64,000 bases of DNA from Shinella granuli (GTDB taxonomy: Bacteria > Pseudomonadota > Alphaproteobacteria > Rhizobiales > Rhizobiaceae). Within the stretch, counting starts at the first letter, position 1; each line of letters begins with the position of its first letter. Made by a program: the position numbers and the translations under genes. A model generated the notes under the pieces. That model was not told the origin of the DNA, made no database searches, and was given only the letters and a program-made list of their open reading frames with translations. The stretch spans positions 124,001-188,000 of the forward strand of contig NZ_SLVX01000004.1 in the NCBI RefSeq assembly GCF_004341885.1, written 5' to 3'. Shown here piece by piece: positions 38,139 to 47,675 of this stretch.

Positions 38139-38603
38139 TCAGGCCGCGTTCGACGCCTGTTCCTCGCTGAGGCAGGCGTAAATGGCGCTCTCGTTGTCGG
38201 AGGCGCGCAGCTTGGCGACCATTGCGGGGTCGCGCAGCACGCGGGCGATGCGCGACAATGCCTTGAGGTGATCCGCGCCGGCACCTTCCGGGGCCAGAAG
38301 CAGGAAGACGAGGTCGACCGGCTGGTCGTCCAACGCCTCGAAGTCCACGGGGGTTTCGAGCCTCGCGAAGAGGCCGGTGATCTGCGAAAGCTCCTTCAGC
38401 TTGCCGTGCGGGATGGCGATGCCATTGCCCACGCCGGTCGAACCGAGCCGCTCGCGCTGAAGGATGACGTCAAAAATCTCGCGTTCCGGAAGCCCGGTGA
38501 TCTTTGCCGCTTTCGTCGCCAGTTCCTGAAGCAGCTGCTTCTTGGAATTGGCCTTCATCGCCGGAATAATCGCACTCTGCTGCAGCAAACCTGCCAATGC
38601 CAT
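38139..38603 (-). CDS. ptsN: Nitrogen-regulatory PTS protein EIIA-Ntr
   Basis: This 154-residue protein is the terminal phosphate acceptor of the regulatory Ntr phosphotransferase chain (EI-Ntr, NPr, EIIA-Ntr), which controls K+ transport, nitrogen and carbon metabolism in rhizobia. The phospho-accepting histidine is in GNGIAIPHGK near residue 66. It starts with MALAGLLQQSAIIPAMKANS. It follows hpf by 72 bp in the conserved rpoN-hpf-ptsN order. Confidence 0.96.
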   Translation of the reverse strand: MALAGLLQQSAIIPAMKANSKKQLLQELATKAAKITGLPEREIFDVILQRERLGSTGVGNGIAIPHGKLKELSQITGLFARLETPVDFEALDDQPVDLVFLLLAPEGAGADHLKALSRIARVLRDPAMVAKLRASDNESAIYACLSEEQASNAA

Positions 38604-38675
38604 GCTTTTGTCCTCGTGCGCTGGGTGAAGGGTTTGAAGAGGCGTGGCGCCGTTCCGGCGCCACGCTCCCCGCAC

Positions 38676-39251
38676 TCAGCCTTTGATATTGGCTGGGTCT
38701 ATCCAGCCAATATTGCCGTCGTTGCGTCGGTAGACGATATTGAGCTGCTCCGATCCGGCGCTGCGGAAGAGAAGAACCGGTTCGTCCGTCATGTCGAGCG
38801 CCATCACGGCGCTGGCGACGGACATGGTCCGCAGTTTCTTCGTGCTTTCCGCAACGATGGTCGGCGCGTAGTCCTCGGGAAGCTCGTCGTCTTCGTCGGG
38901 GACCGAATCCATCACCGTGTAAGCCACTTCTGCAAAGGCATCATGACCATTGCCGTTGTGGTGATCCTTGAGCTTGCGCTTGTAGCGACGCAGGCGCTTC
39001 TCGATCCGTTCGGAGGCCGACTGGAAGGCCGCCAGCGGATCGTTCGCTTCACCATTCGCCTGCAAGGCCATGCCGGTATCGAGGTGCACCTTGCAATCGG
39101 CACTGAACCGCGACCCCGCTTTTTCCACGGTAACCTGGCTCGAATATCCTCCGTCGAAATATTTGGTTACGGCCTCTCCGACCTGCTCTTCAATGCGCTG
39201 ACGGAAAGTTTCGCCGATTTCCATATGTTTACCGGATACACGCACACTCAT
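38676..39251 (-). CDS. hpf: Long-form ribosome hibernation promoting factor
   Basis: This 191-residue protein has the S30AE ribosome-binding domain at the N-terminus (MSVRVSGKHMEIGETFRQRI, FQSASERIEKRLRRYKRKLK) and a C-terminal dimerisation domain (ALDMTDEPVLLFRSAGSEQ and YRRNDGNIGWIDP). The long form joins 70S ribosomes into 100S dimers in stationary phase by itself. The start follows AGAGGAAACCTCC. A promoter lies about 35 bp upstream. Confidence 0.95.
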   Translation of the reverse strand: MSVRVSGKHMEIGETFRQRIEEQVGEAVTKYFDGGYSSQVTVEKAGSRFSADCKVHLDTGMALQANGEANDPLAAFQSASERIEKRLRRYKRKLKDHHNGNGHDAFAEVAYTVMDSVPDEDDELPEDYAPTIVAESTKKLRTMSVASAVMALDMTDEPVLLFRSAGSEQLNIVYRRNDGNIGWIDPANIKG

Positions 39252-39285
39252 GGAGGTTTCCTCTCTTTCGTGATTTGCGCGCAAC

Positions 39286-39314
39286 AGTCTATTCCAACCT
39301 TACCCACGTTCCAA
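39286..39314 (-). promoter_or_regulatory. Probable promoter of hpf
   Basis: On the minus strand TTGGAA (39314-39309), a 17-bp spacer and TAGACT (39291-39286) form a good sigma-70-like promoter ahead of hpf. The transcription start would be near 39279. Confidence 0.55.
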
Positions 39315-39501
39315 GCGTTTCACGCATGCGCTGTTTTTTGCATCGTACGCTTCAGAAAAGCGGGGATATGTCTGGAATTCCGGCCTGCCTTCCCTGCGAA
39401 AGTGGGGCGCGCATTAGCCCGTCCCGTCAAGGAAGTCAATTCCCGGGTTCACGCATTCTTAACGTCTGTCACGGGGAAACGCCTGATATCCCGCCTTTGT
39501 T

Positions 39502-41067
39502 TCAGGAGGCGCCGGCCTTGGCAAGCGCCCGCTTTTCCCGGCGCCGCTGCACGGAGGAGGGGATGTTCATCGCTTCGCGGTACTTTGCCACCGTACGGCG
39601 GGCAAGATCGACGCCGCCCTGGCGCAGGATATCGACGATGTCGTCGTCCGACAGCACGGCATCGGGCTGTTCCTGGGCGATCATGGTGCGGATGCGGTGG
39701 CGCACGCTCTCGGCCGAATGGGAATCGCCCCCCTCCGCCGAGCCGATCGAGACGGTGAAGAAATATTTCAGTTCGAACAGGCCGCGCGGCGTCAGCATGT
39801 ATTTGTTCGAGGTGACGCGGCTCACCGTCGATTCGTGCATCTTGATCGCCTCGGCGACCGTCTTCAGGTTCAAGGGGCGCAGATGGTCGACGCCGTGCAT
39901 CAGGAAGGCATCCTGCTGGCGTACGATCTCGCTTGCCACCTTCATGATGGTGCGGGCGCGCTGGTCGAGGCTGCGTGTCAGCCAGTTGGCCGTCTGCAGG
40001 CACTCGTTGAGGAAACCGGAATCGGCGCTGTCGCGGCTCGTGCGGCTGGAGACGGAGGCGTAGTAGTCGCGGTTGACGAGCACGCGCGGCAGCGTGTCGG
40101 CATTGAGCTCGACATGCCAGGTTCCATCCGGCGCGGCGCGCACGACGATATCGGGCACCACGGCCTCCGAAGCGCTCGTCTCGTAGCGCGTGCCGGGCTT
40201 CGGATCGAGCTTGCGGATCTCCGCCAGCATGTCGATGAGGTCTTCCTCGCCGACGCCGCAGAGCTTCTTCAGCGTGGCGAAATCGCGCCGGGCGAGCAGT
40301 TCGAGATTGTCGACGAGCGCGGCCATGGCCGGGTCGAGCCGGTCCTTCGCCTTCAGCTGGATGGCGAGGCATTCGCTGAGCGAGCGGGCGAAGACGCCGG
40401 GCGGGTCGAGTTCCTGCAGGCGGTAGAGCACGCGGTCGACCTCGGCGACCGGCTTGCCGAGGCGCAGCGCCGTCTCGGCCGTGCTGCCCTGGAGATAGCC
40501 GGCCTCGTCGAGCTGGTCGACGAGGTGCTGGGCGACCAGCCGGTCGACCGGGTCGGGAAGAAGGAAGGGGATCTGCTCGTTCAGCACGTCGCGCAGCGTC
40601 TTGCGGCTCGCCACGAAGTCGTCGAGGTCGTAGCCCTCGCTGTCCCCGCCGCCGCCGGGCATGGATTTCCACTGGCCGATGAGTTCCGGCGCGTCGGCCG
40701 CGCGCGGGCCGGCATCGTCGGGAAAGACGTTGTCGAGGCCGCCGTCCAGCGTTTCGGGCGCGCTGCCGGCGCTGCCGCTGGTCGCGTTGTCGTAGAGATC
40801 CGGCTGGAAACCGTCCTCGCCGCTGCCGCCTTCGGTCTGGCCGCGATCTTCGCTCGGCAGGGCATAGTCCTCGCCGCCGCGCTCGCCCTCCCGGGCGCCC
40901 TCGTCGCCGGTGGTGATCTCCAGGAGCGGGTTCTTCTCGACTTCCTGCGCGATGAACTGGTTGAGCTCGACATGCGTCATCTGCAGGAGCTGGATGGACT
41001 GCATCAACTGGGGTGTCATCACCAGCGACTGGTTCTGGCGCAGGAAAAGGCTGGCTGCAAGTGCCAT
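39502..41067 (-). CDS. rpoN: RNA polymerase sigma-54 factor
   Basis: Sigma-54 directs enhancer-dependent transcription of nitrogen, dicarboxylate and other genes. The 521-residue protein has the Gln/Leu-rich activator-interacting N-terminus (SLFLRQNQSLVMTPQLMQSI), an acidic region (about 60-150), the core-binding domain and the RpoN box ARRTVAKYREAMNIPSS near the C-terminus. It lies 151 bp after lptB and 250 bp before hpf. Confidence 0.97.
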   Translation of the reverse strand: MALAASLFLRQNQSLVMTPQLMQSIQLLQMTHVELNQFIAQEVEKNPLLEITTGDEGAREGERGGEDYALPSEDRGQTEGGSGEDGFQPDLYDNATSGSAGSAPETLDGGLDNVFPDDAGPRAADAPELIGQWKSMPGGGGDSEGYDLDDFVASRKTLRDVLNEQIPFLLPDPVDRLVAQHLVDQLDEAGYLQGSTAETALRLGKPVAEVDRVLYRLQELDPPGVFARSLSECLAIQLKAKDRLDPAMAALVDNLELLARRDFATLKKLCGVGEEDLIDMLAEIRKLDPKPGTRYETSASEAVVPDIVVRAAPDGTWHVELNADTLPRVLVNRDYYASVSSRTSRDSADSGFLNECLQTANWLTRSLDQRARTIMKVASEIVRQQDAFLMHGVDHLRPLNLKTVAEAIKMHESTVSRVTSNKYMLTPRGLFELKYFFTVSIGSAEGGDSHSAESVRHRIRTMIAQEQPDAVLSDDDIVDILRQGGVDLARRTVAKYREAMNIPSSVQRRREKRALAKAGAS

Positions 41068-41218
41068 GCGGACGCTCTACTCCCCGGGAAAGCGGCCTCC
41101 GGCCGGCGTGGCGGGGCGGCGAAATCCAACTGGCCCAAAAATTGCTTTTTTGATGGGTTTGGTCAAGCGCAAGCCGCGAACTTGGTGAAAATCGCGGCGA
41201 TCGGGCAGGCGCCTTGCG

Positions 41219-42028
41219 TCAGAGGCTGAAATTATCGCCAAGATAGAGGCGGCGCACATCCGGATTGGCGACGATATCGTTCGCCCGGCCATGGGTCAGC
41301 ACTTCGCCGGCATGGATGATATAGGCCCGGTCGATGAGGCCGAGCGTCTCGCGCACATTGTGGTCGGTGATGAGCACGCCGATGCCGCGCGAGGTGAGGT
41401 GGCGCACCAGCGCCTGGATGTCGGCGACGGAGATCGGATCGACGCCGGCAAAGGGCTCGTCGAGCAGCATGAAGGTCGGGTCGGTGGCGAGCGCCCGGGC
41501 GATCTCGAGGCGCCGCCGCTCGCCGCCCGACAGCGCGATCGCCGGCGATTTGCGCAGATGCGAGATCGAGAACTCGGCAAGCAGGCTGTCGAGCTTCTGC
41601 TCGCGGCGCGCCTTGTCCTTGTCGTGCACTTCGAGCACGGCGCGGATGTTCTCCTCCACCGTCAGCCCGCGGAAGATCGAGGCTTCCTGCGGCAGGTAGC
41701 CGACGCCGAGGCGGGCGCGGCGATACATCGGCATGGTCGTGACATCGTTGCCGTTGATCTCGATCGAGCCCACATCGACAGGCACGAGGCCGGTGATCAT
41801 GTAGAAACAGGTCGTCTTGCCCGCGCCGTTCGGGCCGAGCAGGCCGACGGCCTCGCCGCGGCGCACGACGAGCGACACGCCGTTGACGACACAGCGGTCG
41901 CGATAGCTCTTGGTCAGCCCGCGGGCAATGAGGGTCCCGTCGTAACGCGAAAGATCGGCGCTGCGCTGGGGCTCCGGCGCGGCCTTCCTGGGGCGGCGCG
42001 TCAGGCGGGAGAGCAAAGAGGAGGACAC
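41219..42028 (-). CDS. lptB: LPS export ABC transporter ATPase LptB
   Basis: LptB powers extraction of LPS from the inner membrane via LptFG. The 269-residue protein has Walker A GPNGAGKTTCF, the Q-loop, the signature LSGGERRRLEIARAL, Walker B FMLLDEPFAGVDP and VLITDHNVRETL. It carries an extra N-terminal stretch of about 27 residues compared with E. coli LptB, rich in Arg and Ser. It is 15 bp downstream of lptA. Confidence 0.97.
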   Translation of the reverse strand: MSSSLLSRLTRRPRKAAPEPQRSADLSRYDGTLIARGLTKSYRDRCVVNGVSLVVRRGEAVGLLGPNGAGKTTCFYMITGLVPVDVGSIEINGNDVTTMPMYRRARLGVGYLPQEASIFRGLTVEENIRAVLEVHDKDKARREQKLDSLLAEFSISHLRKSPAIALSGGERRRLEIARALATDPTFMLLDEPFAGVDPISVADIQALVRHLTSRGIGVLITDHNVRETLGLIDRAYIIHAGEVLTHGRANDIVANPDVRRLYLGDNFSL

Positions 42029-42043
42029 GGTTCGGGCGCTATA

Positions 42044-42607
42044 TCAGTTCGTGGTCTTGCGGGACTTCGGGTCGAGCTGGATCATGACGCGGCCGCCGCA
42101 GGCATCGAGCTTGGCCTCGCCCGTGCGCATGGTCACGGTGAGCTGGCAGCCGACGAAGACGTTCTTGCCTTCCGACAGCACGACCTTCTCGCCCTTGAGC
42201 AGCAGCGTCTCGTTGACGAGGTTGAACGTGCCGGTATCGGCCGTCGCTTCCTGCGTGCCGGACTTCAGGTAGACCTTTTCCGAAACGTCGATCTTCTCGA
42301 TATCCGCATCGCCGCTGGCCACCGAGCCGCTGCCGCCGGCGGCGTAGTAGACGACCATCTTGCCCGCCTGCAGCGTCGTCGTGCCCTGGACGACCTTCAC
42401 ATTGCCGGTGAACTCGGCCTTGTTCTCCTGGTCGCGGATTTCGAGCTTGTCGCTCTGGATCTGGATCGGCTGGTCGTTGGACAGTTGCATGCCCTTCATG
42501 CGGCTCGACGTCTGCTGGGCGCCCGCGGGAACCGCGATCAGCGCGAGGCTTGCGGCAAGAACGGAAATGCTGGCGGCCCGGAGCGGGGCGGAGAGAGTGG
42601 CGAACAT
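42044..42607 (-). CDS. lptA: Periplasmic LPS-transport protein LptA
   Basis: This 187-residue protein has a signal peptide (about residues 1-31, ending VPAGAQ) and an OstA/LptA beta-jellyroll: QPIQIQSDKLEIRDQENKAE, FTGNVKVVQGTTTLQAGKMV. It forms the periplasmic bridge carrying LPS to LptDE. The stop is 15 bp before lptB, and its ATG is 7 bp after the lptC stop. Confidence 0.94.
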   Translation of the reverse strand: MFATLSAPLRAASISVLAASLALIAVPAGAQQTSSRMKGMQLSNDQPIQIQSDKLEIRDQENKAEFTGNVKVVQGTTTLQAGKMVVYYAAGGSGSVASGDADIEKIDVSEKVYLKSGTQEATADTGTFNLVNETLLLKGEKVVLSEGKNVFVGCQLTVTMRTGEAKLDACGGRVMIQLDPKSRKTTN

Positions 42608-42614
42608 GGCGCTC

Positions 42615-43283
42615 TTACTTTTCTCGGTTGCGGATGGCGGCGGGGTCGACATCGACGACGACCTTGCCCTCAAAGACGACGATCCGGCCTTTATCCGTCA
42701 TTCTCAGCGACTGCGCAACAATGGATGCTTCGCGCGACCGGATGGAAACCGGCTCCTGCGTCGACATGTTGCCGCCGTCGATATCGAGATGGGCCGAGCG
42801 GAAGGCGGCCTCCAGGCCGGTATTGAGGCTGATGGTGAAGGGGGCGATCATGTCGAGCAGGTTCTTGCCGCGGTCGTAGACGCCCGTGGCGGCGACGACT
42901 TCGGCGATCGTGCTTTCGTTCACCGGCACCTTCGCCGTGATGTTCTCCAGCGTCAGCACGTCCGGCTGCTTCATGTCCTGCAGCGCGCGCTCGGCCTTCA
43001 TGGAATAGCTGACGCCGTCCTTGTTGCGGCCGGAAATCGCCGGATTGCGCATGACGATCTTGCCGTCCTCGATCGTGGCGCTTTCCACCTGGAGGTTGGA
43101 CGGAACATAGGTGCGCACAATCGAGACGATGACGAAGATGACGCCGATGATAACGGCGGCGACCGGCAGGGCGACCTTCAGGAAGCGCACGCGCGCAGAG
43201 TGCCGCGTCGCCAGGCGGTAAGCCGTGGCGGAAGCGCCTATGCCCTGTGCACCCGACGGTGCTTCTGTCACGGTGTCCAGCAT
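42615..43283 (-). CDS. lptC: LPS export protein LptC
   Basis: This 222-residue protein has an N-terminal membrane anchor (RFLKVALPVAAVIIGVIFVI near residues 32-52) and a periplasmic LptC jellyroll. It receives LPS from LptBFG and hands it to LptA. The start MLDTVTEAPSG is chosen; the frame continues upstream, where TATATAG lies 8-14 bp before the ATG, which may be a -10 giving a very short leader. It heads the lptCAB cluster. Confidence 0.88.
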   Translation of the reverse strand: MLDTVTEAPSGAQGIGASATAYRLATRHSARVRFLKVALPVAAVIIGVIFVIVSIVRTYVPSNLQVESATIEDGKIVMRNPAISGRNKDGVSYSMKAERALQDMKQPDVLTLENITAKVPVNESTIAEVVAATGVYDRGKNLLDMIAPFTISLNTGLEAAFRSAHLDIDGGNMSTQEPVSIRSREASIVAQSLRMTDKGRIVVFEGKVVVDVDPAAIRNREK

Positions 43284-43495
43284 TGTGCCTGCTATATAGA
43301 TTGCCGGTATGGCCTTCGCTGCGAAACGAGGGGCACCTTGGATAACGGGCCCCATATGGCGATTATTCCTCAACAAACAATGTCTGCCCAGGAAAGTTCA
43401 GCGACGAATTGCCATTTGCGTCTGGAATGCCATATCGATAGGGCCTTCGGCAAGCCACCCCGTGACCGGGTGGCCACCAGAGTTAGGGACAGGGA

Positions 43496-44446
43496 ATGGA
43501 TCACTCCGCCATCGCCGATCGCCGGCAGCTCCGCCGCAAGCTTACCTTCTGGCGCATCCTCGCCATCGCCATCGCGCTTCTCGCCGTCTTCGCCGCGGCC
43601 GCCTGGCGCTGGCCCGGCAGCGGCGCGCGCGACCATATCGCGCGCGTCAGCATCAGCGGCATCATCCAGGACGATACCGAGCTCCTGGAACGCCTCGACC
43701 GCATCGCCCGCAACGACCGGGCCAAGGCGCTGGTCGTGACGATCTCCTCGCCGGGCGGCACCACCTATGGCGGCGAGGTCCTCTTCAAGGCGCTGCGCAA
43801 GGTGGCGGAAAAGAAGCCCGTCGTCTCGGACGTGCGCACGCTCGCCGCCTCCGCCGGCTACATGATCGCGACGGCCGGCGACACGATCGTCGCGGGCGAA
43901 AGCTCGATCACCGGCTCCATCGGCGTGCTCTTCCAGTATCCGCAGATGAAGGAGCTCATGGACAAGATCGGCGTCTCGCTGGAGGAGATCAAGTCCGCGC
44001 CGCTGAAGGCCGAGCCCTCGCCGTTCCATCCGGCGAGCGAGGAAGCCAAGACGATGATCCGCGCCATGGTGATGGACAGCTACGACTGGTTCGTCGATCT
44101 CGTCGTCGAGCGCCGCAAGCTGCCGCGCACCGAGGTGCTGCGCCTTGCCGACGGCAGCATCTTCACCGGCCGCCAGGCGCTCGCCGCAAGGCTCGTCGAC
44201 CGGCTCGGCGGCCCGGAGGAGATCCGCGCCTATCTCGACGAGCGCAAGGTGCCGGCCGACCTTCCCTTCGTCGACTACCGGCCGGCGAACCGTTCAGGCT
44301 TCTCCCTCATGGGCATCAGCCTGCGCGAATTCGCTCGCTCCATCCTCGGCCTGCCGCTCGACCTTCAACCGACGATCGAAAAGCTGACGGGCGAAAAGTT
44401 GTTTCTTGACGGTCTGGTTTCGGTTTGGCAGGTTGATCGCGATTGA
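43496..44446 (+). CDS. sppA: Signal peptide peptidase SppA (36-kDa type)
   Basis: This 316-residue S49-family protease is anchored by one N-terminal segment (ILAIAIALLAVFAAAAWRW near residues 21-39). The catalytic serine is in RTLAASAGYMIA near residue 123, and the general-base lysine is probably in EEIKSAPLKA near 164. It degrades cleaved signal peptides. It precedes ihfB by 27 bp, a conserved alphaproteobacterial order. Confidence 0.93.
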   Translation: MDHSAIADRRQLRRKLTFWRILAIAIALLAVFAAAAWRWPGSGARDHIARVSISGIIQDDTELLERLDRIARNDRAKALVVTISSPGGTTYGGEVLFKALRKVAEKKPVVSDVRTLAASAGYMIATAGDTIVAGESSITGSIGVLFQYPQMKELMDKIGVSLEEIKSAPLKAEPSPFHPASEEAKTMIRAMVMDSYDWFVDLVVERRKLPRTEVLRLADGSIFTGRQALAARLVDRLGGPEEIRAYLDERKVPADLPFVDYRPANRSGFSLMGISLREFARSILGLPLDLQPTIEKLTGEKLFLDGLVSVWQVDRD

Positions 44447-44473
44447 AAAACAAGAATTTTTGAGGGGGATACA

Positions 44474-44773
44474 GTGATCAAGTCGGAACTGGTTCAGATT
44501 GTCGCCGCGCGCAATCCCCACCTTTACCACCGCGACGTCGAGAACATCGTCAACGCGGTGCTCGATGAGATCACCGATGCGCTGGCCGGCGGAAACCGGG
44601 TGGAGCTGCGCGGCTTCGGCGCCTTCTCCGTCAAGAACCGCCCCTCCCGTTCGGGGCGCAACCCGCGCACGGGCGATGCGGTCTTCGTCGAGGAGAAGTG
44701 GGTTCCCTTCTTCAAGACCGGCAAGGAGCTGCGCGAGCGGCTGAACCCCGGCCAGGCCGACCAGGACGACTAA
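44474..44773 (+). CDS. ihfB: Integration host factor beta subunit
   Basis: This 99-residue HU/IHF-family protein has the DNA-binding arm ([20 protein letters not shown], then NPRTGDAV) with the conserved NP and RxGRNP motifs. It begins GTG/ATG-region [15 protein letters not shown], with the start codon GTG at 44474 after a GAGGGGG site. With IhfA it bends DNA at specific sites, assisting sigma-54 promoters and recombination. Confidence 0.95.
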   Translation: MIKSELVQIVAARNPHLYHRDVENIVNAVLDEITDALAGGNRVELRGFGAFSVKNRPSRSGRNPRTGDAVFVEEKWVPFFKTGKELRERLNPGQADQDD

Positions 44774-44817
44774 AGCGCGGGCGCCCGACCGGCGCCTTGC
44801 GCCAGAAAGGCGACGCC

Positions 44818-45162
44818 ATGATCAAGAGAGTAGTCAACATCCTCGTGCTCATCCCGATCGGCATCGTGCTGATCGTGCTGTCGGTGGCGAACCGGCAGCC
44901 GGTGACGCTGGCGCTCAACCCGTTCCGGCCGGAAGACAGCGTGCTCTCCGTCACCGCGCCCTTCTTCGTCTATCTCTTCCTCGCGGTGATCCTCGGCCTG
45001 GTGATCGGCTCGCTCGCCACCTGGTTCACCCAGGGCAAGTACCGCAAGCGCGCCCGCATCGAGGCGAGCGAGGCCGTCAAGTGGCACAGCGAGGCGGAGA
45101 AGCACAAGACGCGCGCCGAAGCCATCGCCTCGCAGGCCGTGCTGCCGGCGGCCGGGAAATAA
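44818..45162 (+). CDS. LapA-domain inner-membrane protein
   Basis: This 114-residue protein has two membrane segments (ILVLIPIGIVLIVLSVA and FFVYLFLAVILGLVIGSLAT) and a basic, helical C-terminal tail (YRKRARIEASEAVKWHSEAE). This is the LapA (YciS-like) pattern; in enterics LapA/LapB regulate LpxC turnover, but a LapB TPR partner is not in this window. Its ATG follows AGAAAGGCGACGCC. It is probably co-transcribed with ihfB. Confidence 0.82.
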   Translation: MIKRVVNILVLIPIGIVLIVLSVANRQPVTLALNPFRPEDSVLSVTAPFFVYLFLAVILGLVIGSLATWFTQGKYRKRARIEASEAVKWHSEAEKHKTRAEAIASQAVLPAAGK

Positions 45163-45174
45163 GCTGCGCCGCGC

Positions 45175-45624
45175 TTAAGCCGCGCCGCCGTTCAGCTTTG
45201 CGCCAAGATCGGCGAAGAACTGCGTCGCGAGCTTCTTCGACGTCGAATCGATGAGGCGCGAGCCGAGCTGGGCAAGCTTGCCGCCGATCTGCGCCTTGAC
45301 GTCGTAGGAAAGGATCGTGCCGTCGCCATCCTCGGTGAGCCGCACGTCCGCGCCGCCCTTGGCAAAGCCGGCGATGCCGCCCTTGCCCTCGCCGGAGATC
45401 GTGTAGCTCTCGGGCGGGTTGAGATTCGACAGCGTCACCTCGCCGCTGAAATTCGCCGAGACGGGGCCGATCTTGATCTTCACCGTCGCTTCCAGCTCGT
45501 TCGGCGATTTCATGGTGAGCGACTGACAGCCCGGGATGCAGGCCTTCAGCACGTCCGGATCGTTGAGCGCCGCCCAGACGGCCTCGCGCGGCGCGGCAAT
45601 GCGTTCTTCGCCGGACATGTCCAT
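45175..45624 (-). CDS. CoxG-like SRPBCC-family protein
   Basis: This 149-residue protein matches the CO-dehydrogenase subunit G family: MDMSGEERIAAPREAVWAAL, DPDVLKACIPGCQSLTM, then ADVRLTEDGDGTILSYDVKA. CoxG helps anchor CO dehydrogenase to the membrane. No cox structural genes are nearby, so here it is probably a general START-like ligand-binding protein. It is convergent with lapA and divergent from the methyltransferase gene. Confidence 0.88.
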   Translation of the reverse strand: MDMSGEERIAAPREAVWAALNDPDVLKACIPGCQSLTMKSPNELEATVKIKIGPVSANFSGEVTLSNLNPPESYTISGEGKGGIAGFAKGGADVRLTEDGDGTILSYDVKAQIGGKLAQLGSRLIDSTSKKLATQFFADLGAKLNGGAA

Positions 45625-45756
45625 GATCGATCCTCCCTTATCGGACCAAAACTATCGCAATCGGAAAGCGCTTTGCCAAGTGGGGGAGGGATGGTATGGG
45701 GACCGCTTGTTTTCCGGCGCTGCCGGCAAGTTTCAACCGACGACGGACGATCGATC

Positions 45757-46824
45757 GTGAAGGACAGACACCGCCGGCCGAAGAGCGGCCCCGCCGCGCC
45801 CGTCAAGGCGCGCGCCGAGAGGACCCCGGCAGCAAAGGCCCCCGCCCCGCCGAAGAAGGAGCCGCGCCCGGCGCCCGAGGCGCCGGCGCGACCCCTGACT
45901 CGCCGTACGGGCGAGAAACCGGCCGAGCGTGTGCCGGTCATCCTCGAAACCGCGGGCTCCGACCAGTACCGCCTGATCGACAGCGGCGCCGGCGAGAAGC
46001 TCGAACAATACGGCCCCTACCGCATCGTGCGGCCGGAAGCGCAGGCGCTCTGGCAGCGCAGCCTTCCCGGCATCTGGGACAAGGCCGATGCGCTCTTCAC
46101 CGGCGACACGGACGAGGACGGCATGGGGCGCTGGAAATTCCCCAGGGCTGCGCTCGGCGAGACCTGGCCGATGCAGCTGCTCGGCGTCGATTTCCACGGC
46201 CGCTTCACCGCCTTCCGCCATGTCGGCGTCTTCCCGGAGCAGCTCGCCCACTGGCGCTGGATGAAGGAGAAGGTCGAGACGGCAGGCCGGCCCGTCAAGG
46301 TGCTGAACCTCTTCGGCTATACCGGCGTCGCCTCGCTGGTCGCGGCCAGCGCCGGCGCGGAGGTCACCCATGTCGATGCCTCCAAGAAGGCGATCGGCTG
46401 GGCGCGCGAGAACCAGGCGCTCGGCCGCATGGAAAAGCTGCCGATCCGCTGGATCTGCGAGGATGCGATGAAGTTCATCCAGCGCGAGGAGCGCCGCGGC
46501 AGCAAATACGACATCATCCTGACGGACCCGCCGAAATTCGGCCGCGGCCCGAACGGCGAGGTCTGGCACCTCTTCGACCATCTGCCGCTGATGCTGGATG
46601 TCTGCCGCGAGATCCTGTCGCCCAAGGCGATCGGCCTCGTGCTGACGGCCTATTCGATCCGCGCGAGCTTCTATTCCATCCACGAGCTGATGCGCGAGAC
46701 CATGCGCGGTGCCGGCGGCACGGTGGAATCGGGCGAGCTCGTCATCCGCGAGAGCGGGCCGGAGGGCAGGGATGCCGGCCGCGCGCTCTCCACCTCCCTC
46801 TTCAGCCGATGGATCAGCGCATGA
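45757..46824 (+). CDS. Class I SAM-dependent rRNA methyltransferase (RlmI-like)
   Basis: This 355-residue protein starts with an Ala/Pro/Lys-rich disordered stretch (about 1-50). The Rossmann methyltransferase core has motif I ([20 protein letters not shown], residues near 185-204) and catalytic TDPPKFGRG near 265. It most resembles 23S rRNA m5C methyltransferases, although the PUA domain of RlmI is not evident. The start is uncertain: GTG at 45757 is used; ATG at 45691 and TTG at 45673 are in frame but encode an unlikely N-terminus. The stop overlaps the next gene. Confidence 0.82.
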   Translation: MKDRHRRPKSGPAAPVKARAERTPAAKAPAPPKKEPRPAPEAPARPLTRRTGEKPAERVPVILETAGSDQYRLIDSGAGEKLEQYGPYRIVRPEAQALWQRSLPGIWDKADALFTGDTDEDGMGRWKFPRAALGETWPMQLLGVDFHGRFTAFRHVGVFPEQLAHWRWMKEKVETAGRPVKVLNLFGYTGVASLVAASAGAEVTHVDASKKAIGWARENQALGRMEKLPIRWICEDAMKFIQREERRGSKYDIILTDPPKFGRGPNGEVWHLFDHLPLMLDVCREILSPKAIGLVLTAYSIRASFYSIHELMRETMRGAGGTVESGELVIRESGPEGRDAGRALSTSLFSRWISA

Positions 46825-47675
46825 GCCACGAACATTCCGCAACGCGCCGCGTCGGTCAGGTGAAGGAGGTGACGAGCCTTTCCAACCCGATCGTCAAGGA
46901 CATCAAGGCGCTCGCCGACAAGAAGCACCGAGACGAGACGAAGAGCTTCATGGCGGAAGGCCTGAAGCTGGTCATCGACGCGCTGGAACTCGGCTTCGAG
47001 ATCCGGACGCTGGTCTATGCCAAGAACGTCAAGGAGAAGCCCCAGGTCGTGCAATGCGCGACGAAGACGGTGGCGCGCGGCGGGCTGGTGCTGGAGGTCA
47101 GCGAGAAGGTGCTGTCCTCGATCACGCGGCGCGACAATCCGCAGATGGTCGTCGGCATCTTCACCCAGCGCTGGACGCCCCTCCGGGACCTGAAGCCGAA
47201 GACCGGCGAGACCTATGTCGCGCTCGACCGCGTGCGCGATCCCGGCAATCTCGGCACGATCATCCGCACGGCGGATGCGGCGGGCGCAAGCGGCGTCATC
47301 CTCGTCGGCGAGGCGACCGATCCCTTCTCGATGGAAACCGTGCGCGCCACCATGGGCTCGGTCTTCGCCATGCCGCTGGTCAAGACGAACGTCGCCGATT
47401 TCCTCGCCTGGAAGAAGACGGCGGGCGTCGAGGTCGTCGCGACCCATCTTGCCGGCGCCGTCGACTACCGCACCATCGACTACAGGAAGAAGCCCGTCGT
47501 GCTGCTGATGGGCAACGAGCAGTCCGGCCTGCCGGACGAGCTTGCCCGGGCGGCGGATGCGCTCGCCCGCATCCCCCAGGCCGGCCGCGCCGATTCGCTC
47601 AACCTCGCCATCGCCACCGGCGTCATGCTTTTCGAGGCCCGTCGCCATCTTCTGACGCTGGAAGCCCGCGCATGA
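46821..47675 (+). CDS. TrmH/SpoU-family RNA 2'-O-methyltransferase
   Basis: This 284-residue SPOUT enzyme has an N-terminal substrate-binding domain (residues 1-120) and the knotted C-terminal domain with motifs [29 protein letters not shown] and the SAM loop [13 protein letters not shown] and [15 protein letters not shown]. It probably methylates 23S rRNA or tRNA; the target base is unknown. ATG overlaps the preceding stop (ATGA at 46821-46824), and its own stop overlaps the lspA start in the same way, so three genes are translationally linked. Confidence 0.93.
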   Translation: MSHEHSATRRVGQVKEVTSLSNPIVKDIKALADKKHRDETKSFMAEGLKLVIDALELGFEIRTLVYAKNVKEKPQVVQCATKTVARGGLVLEVSEKVLSSITRRDNPQMVVGIFTQRWTPLRDLKPKTGETYVALDRVRDPGNLGTIIRTADAAGASGVILVGEATDPFSMETVRATMGSVFAMPLVKTNVADFLAWKKTAGVEVVATHLAGAVDYRTIDYRKKPVVLLMGNEQSGLPDELARAADALARIPQAGRADSLNLAIATGVMLFEARRHLLTLEARA

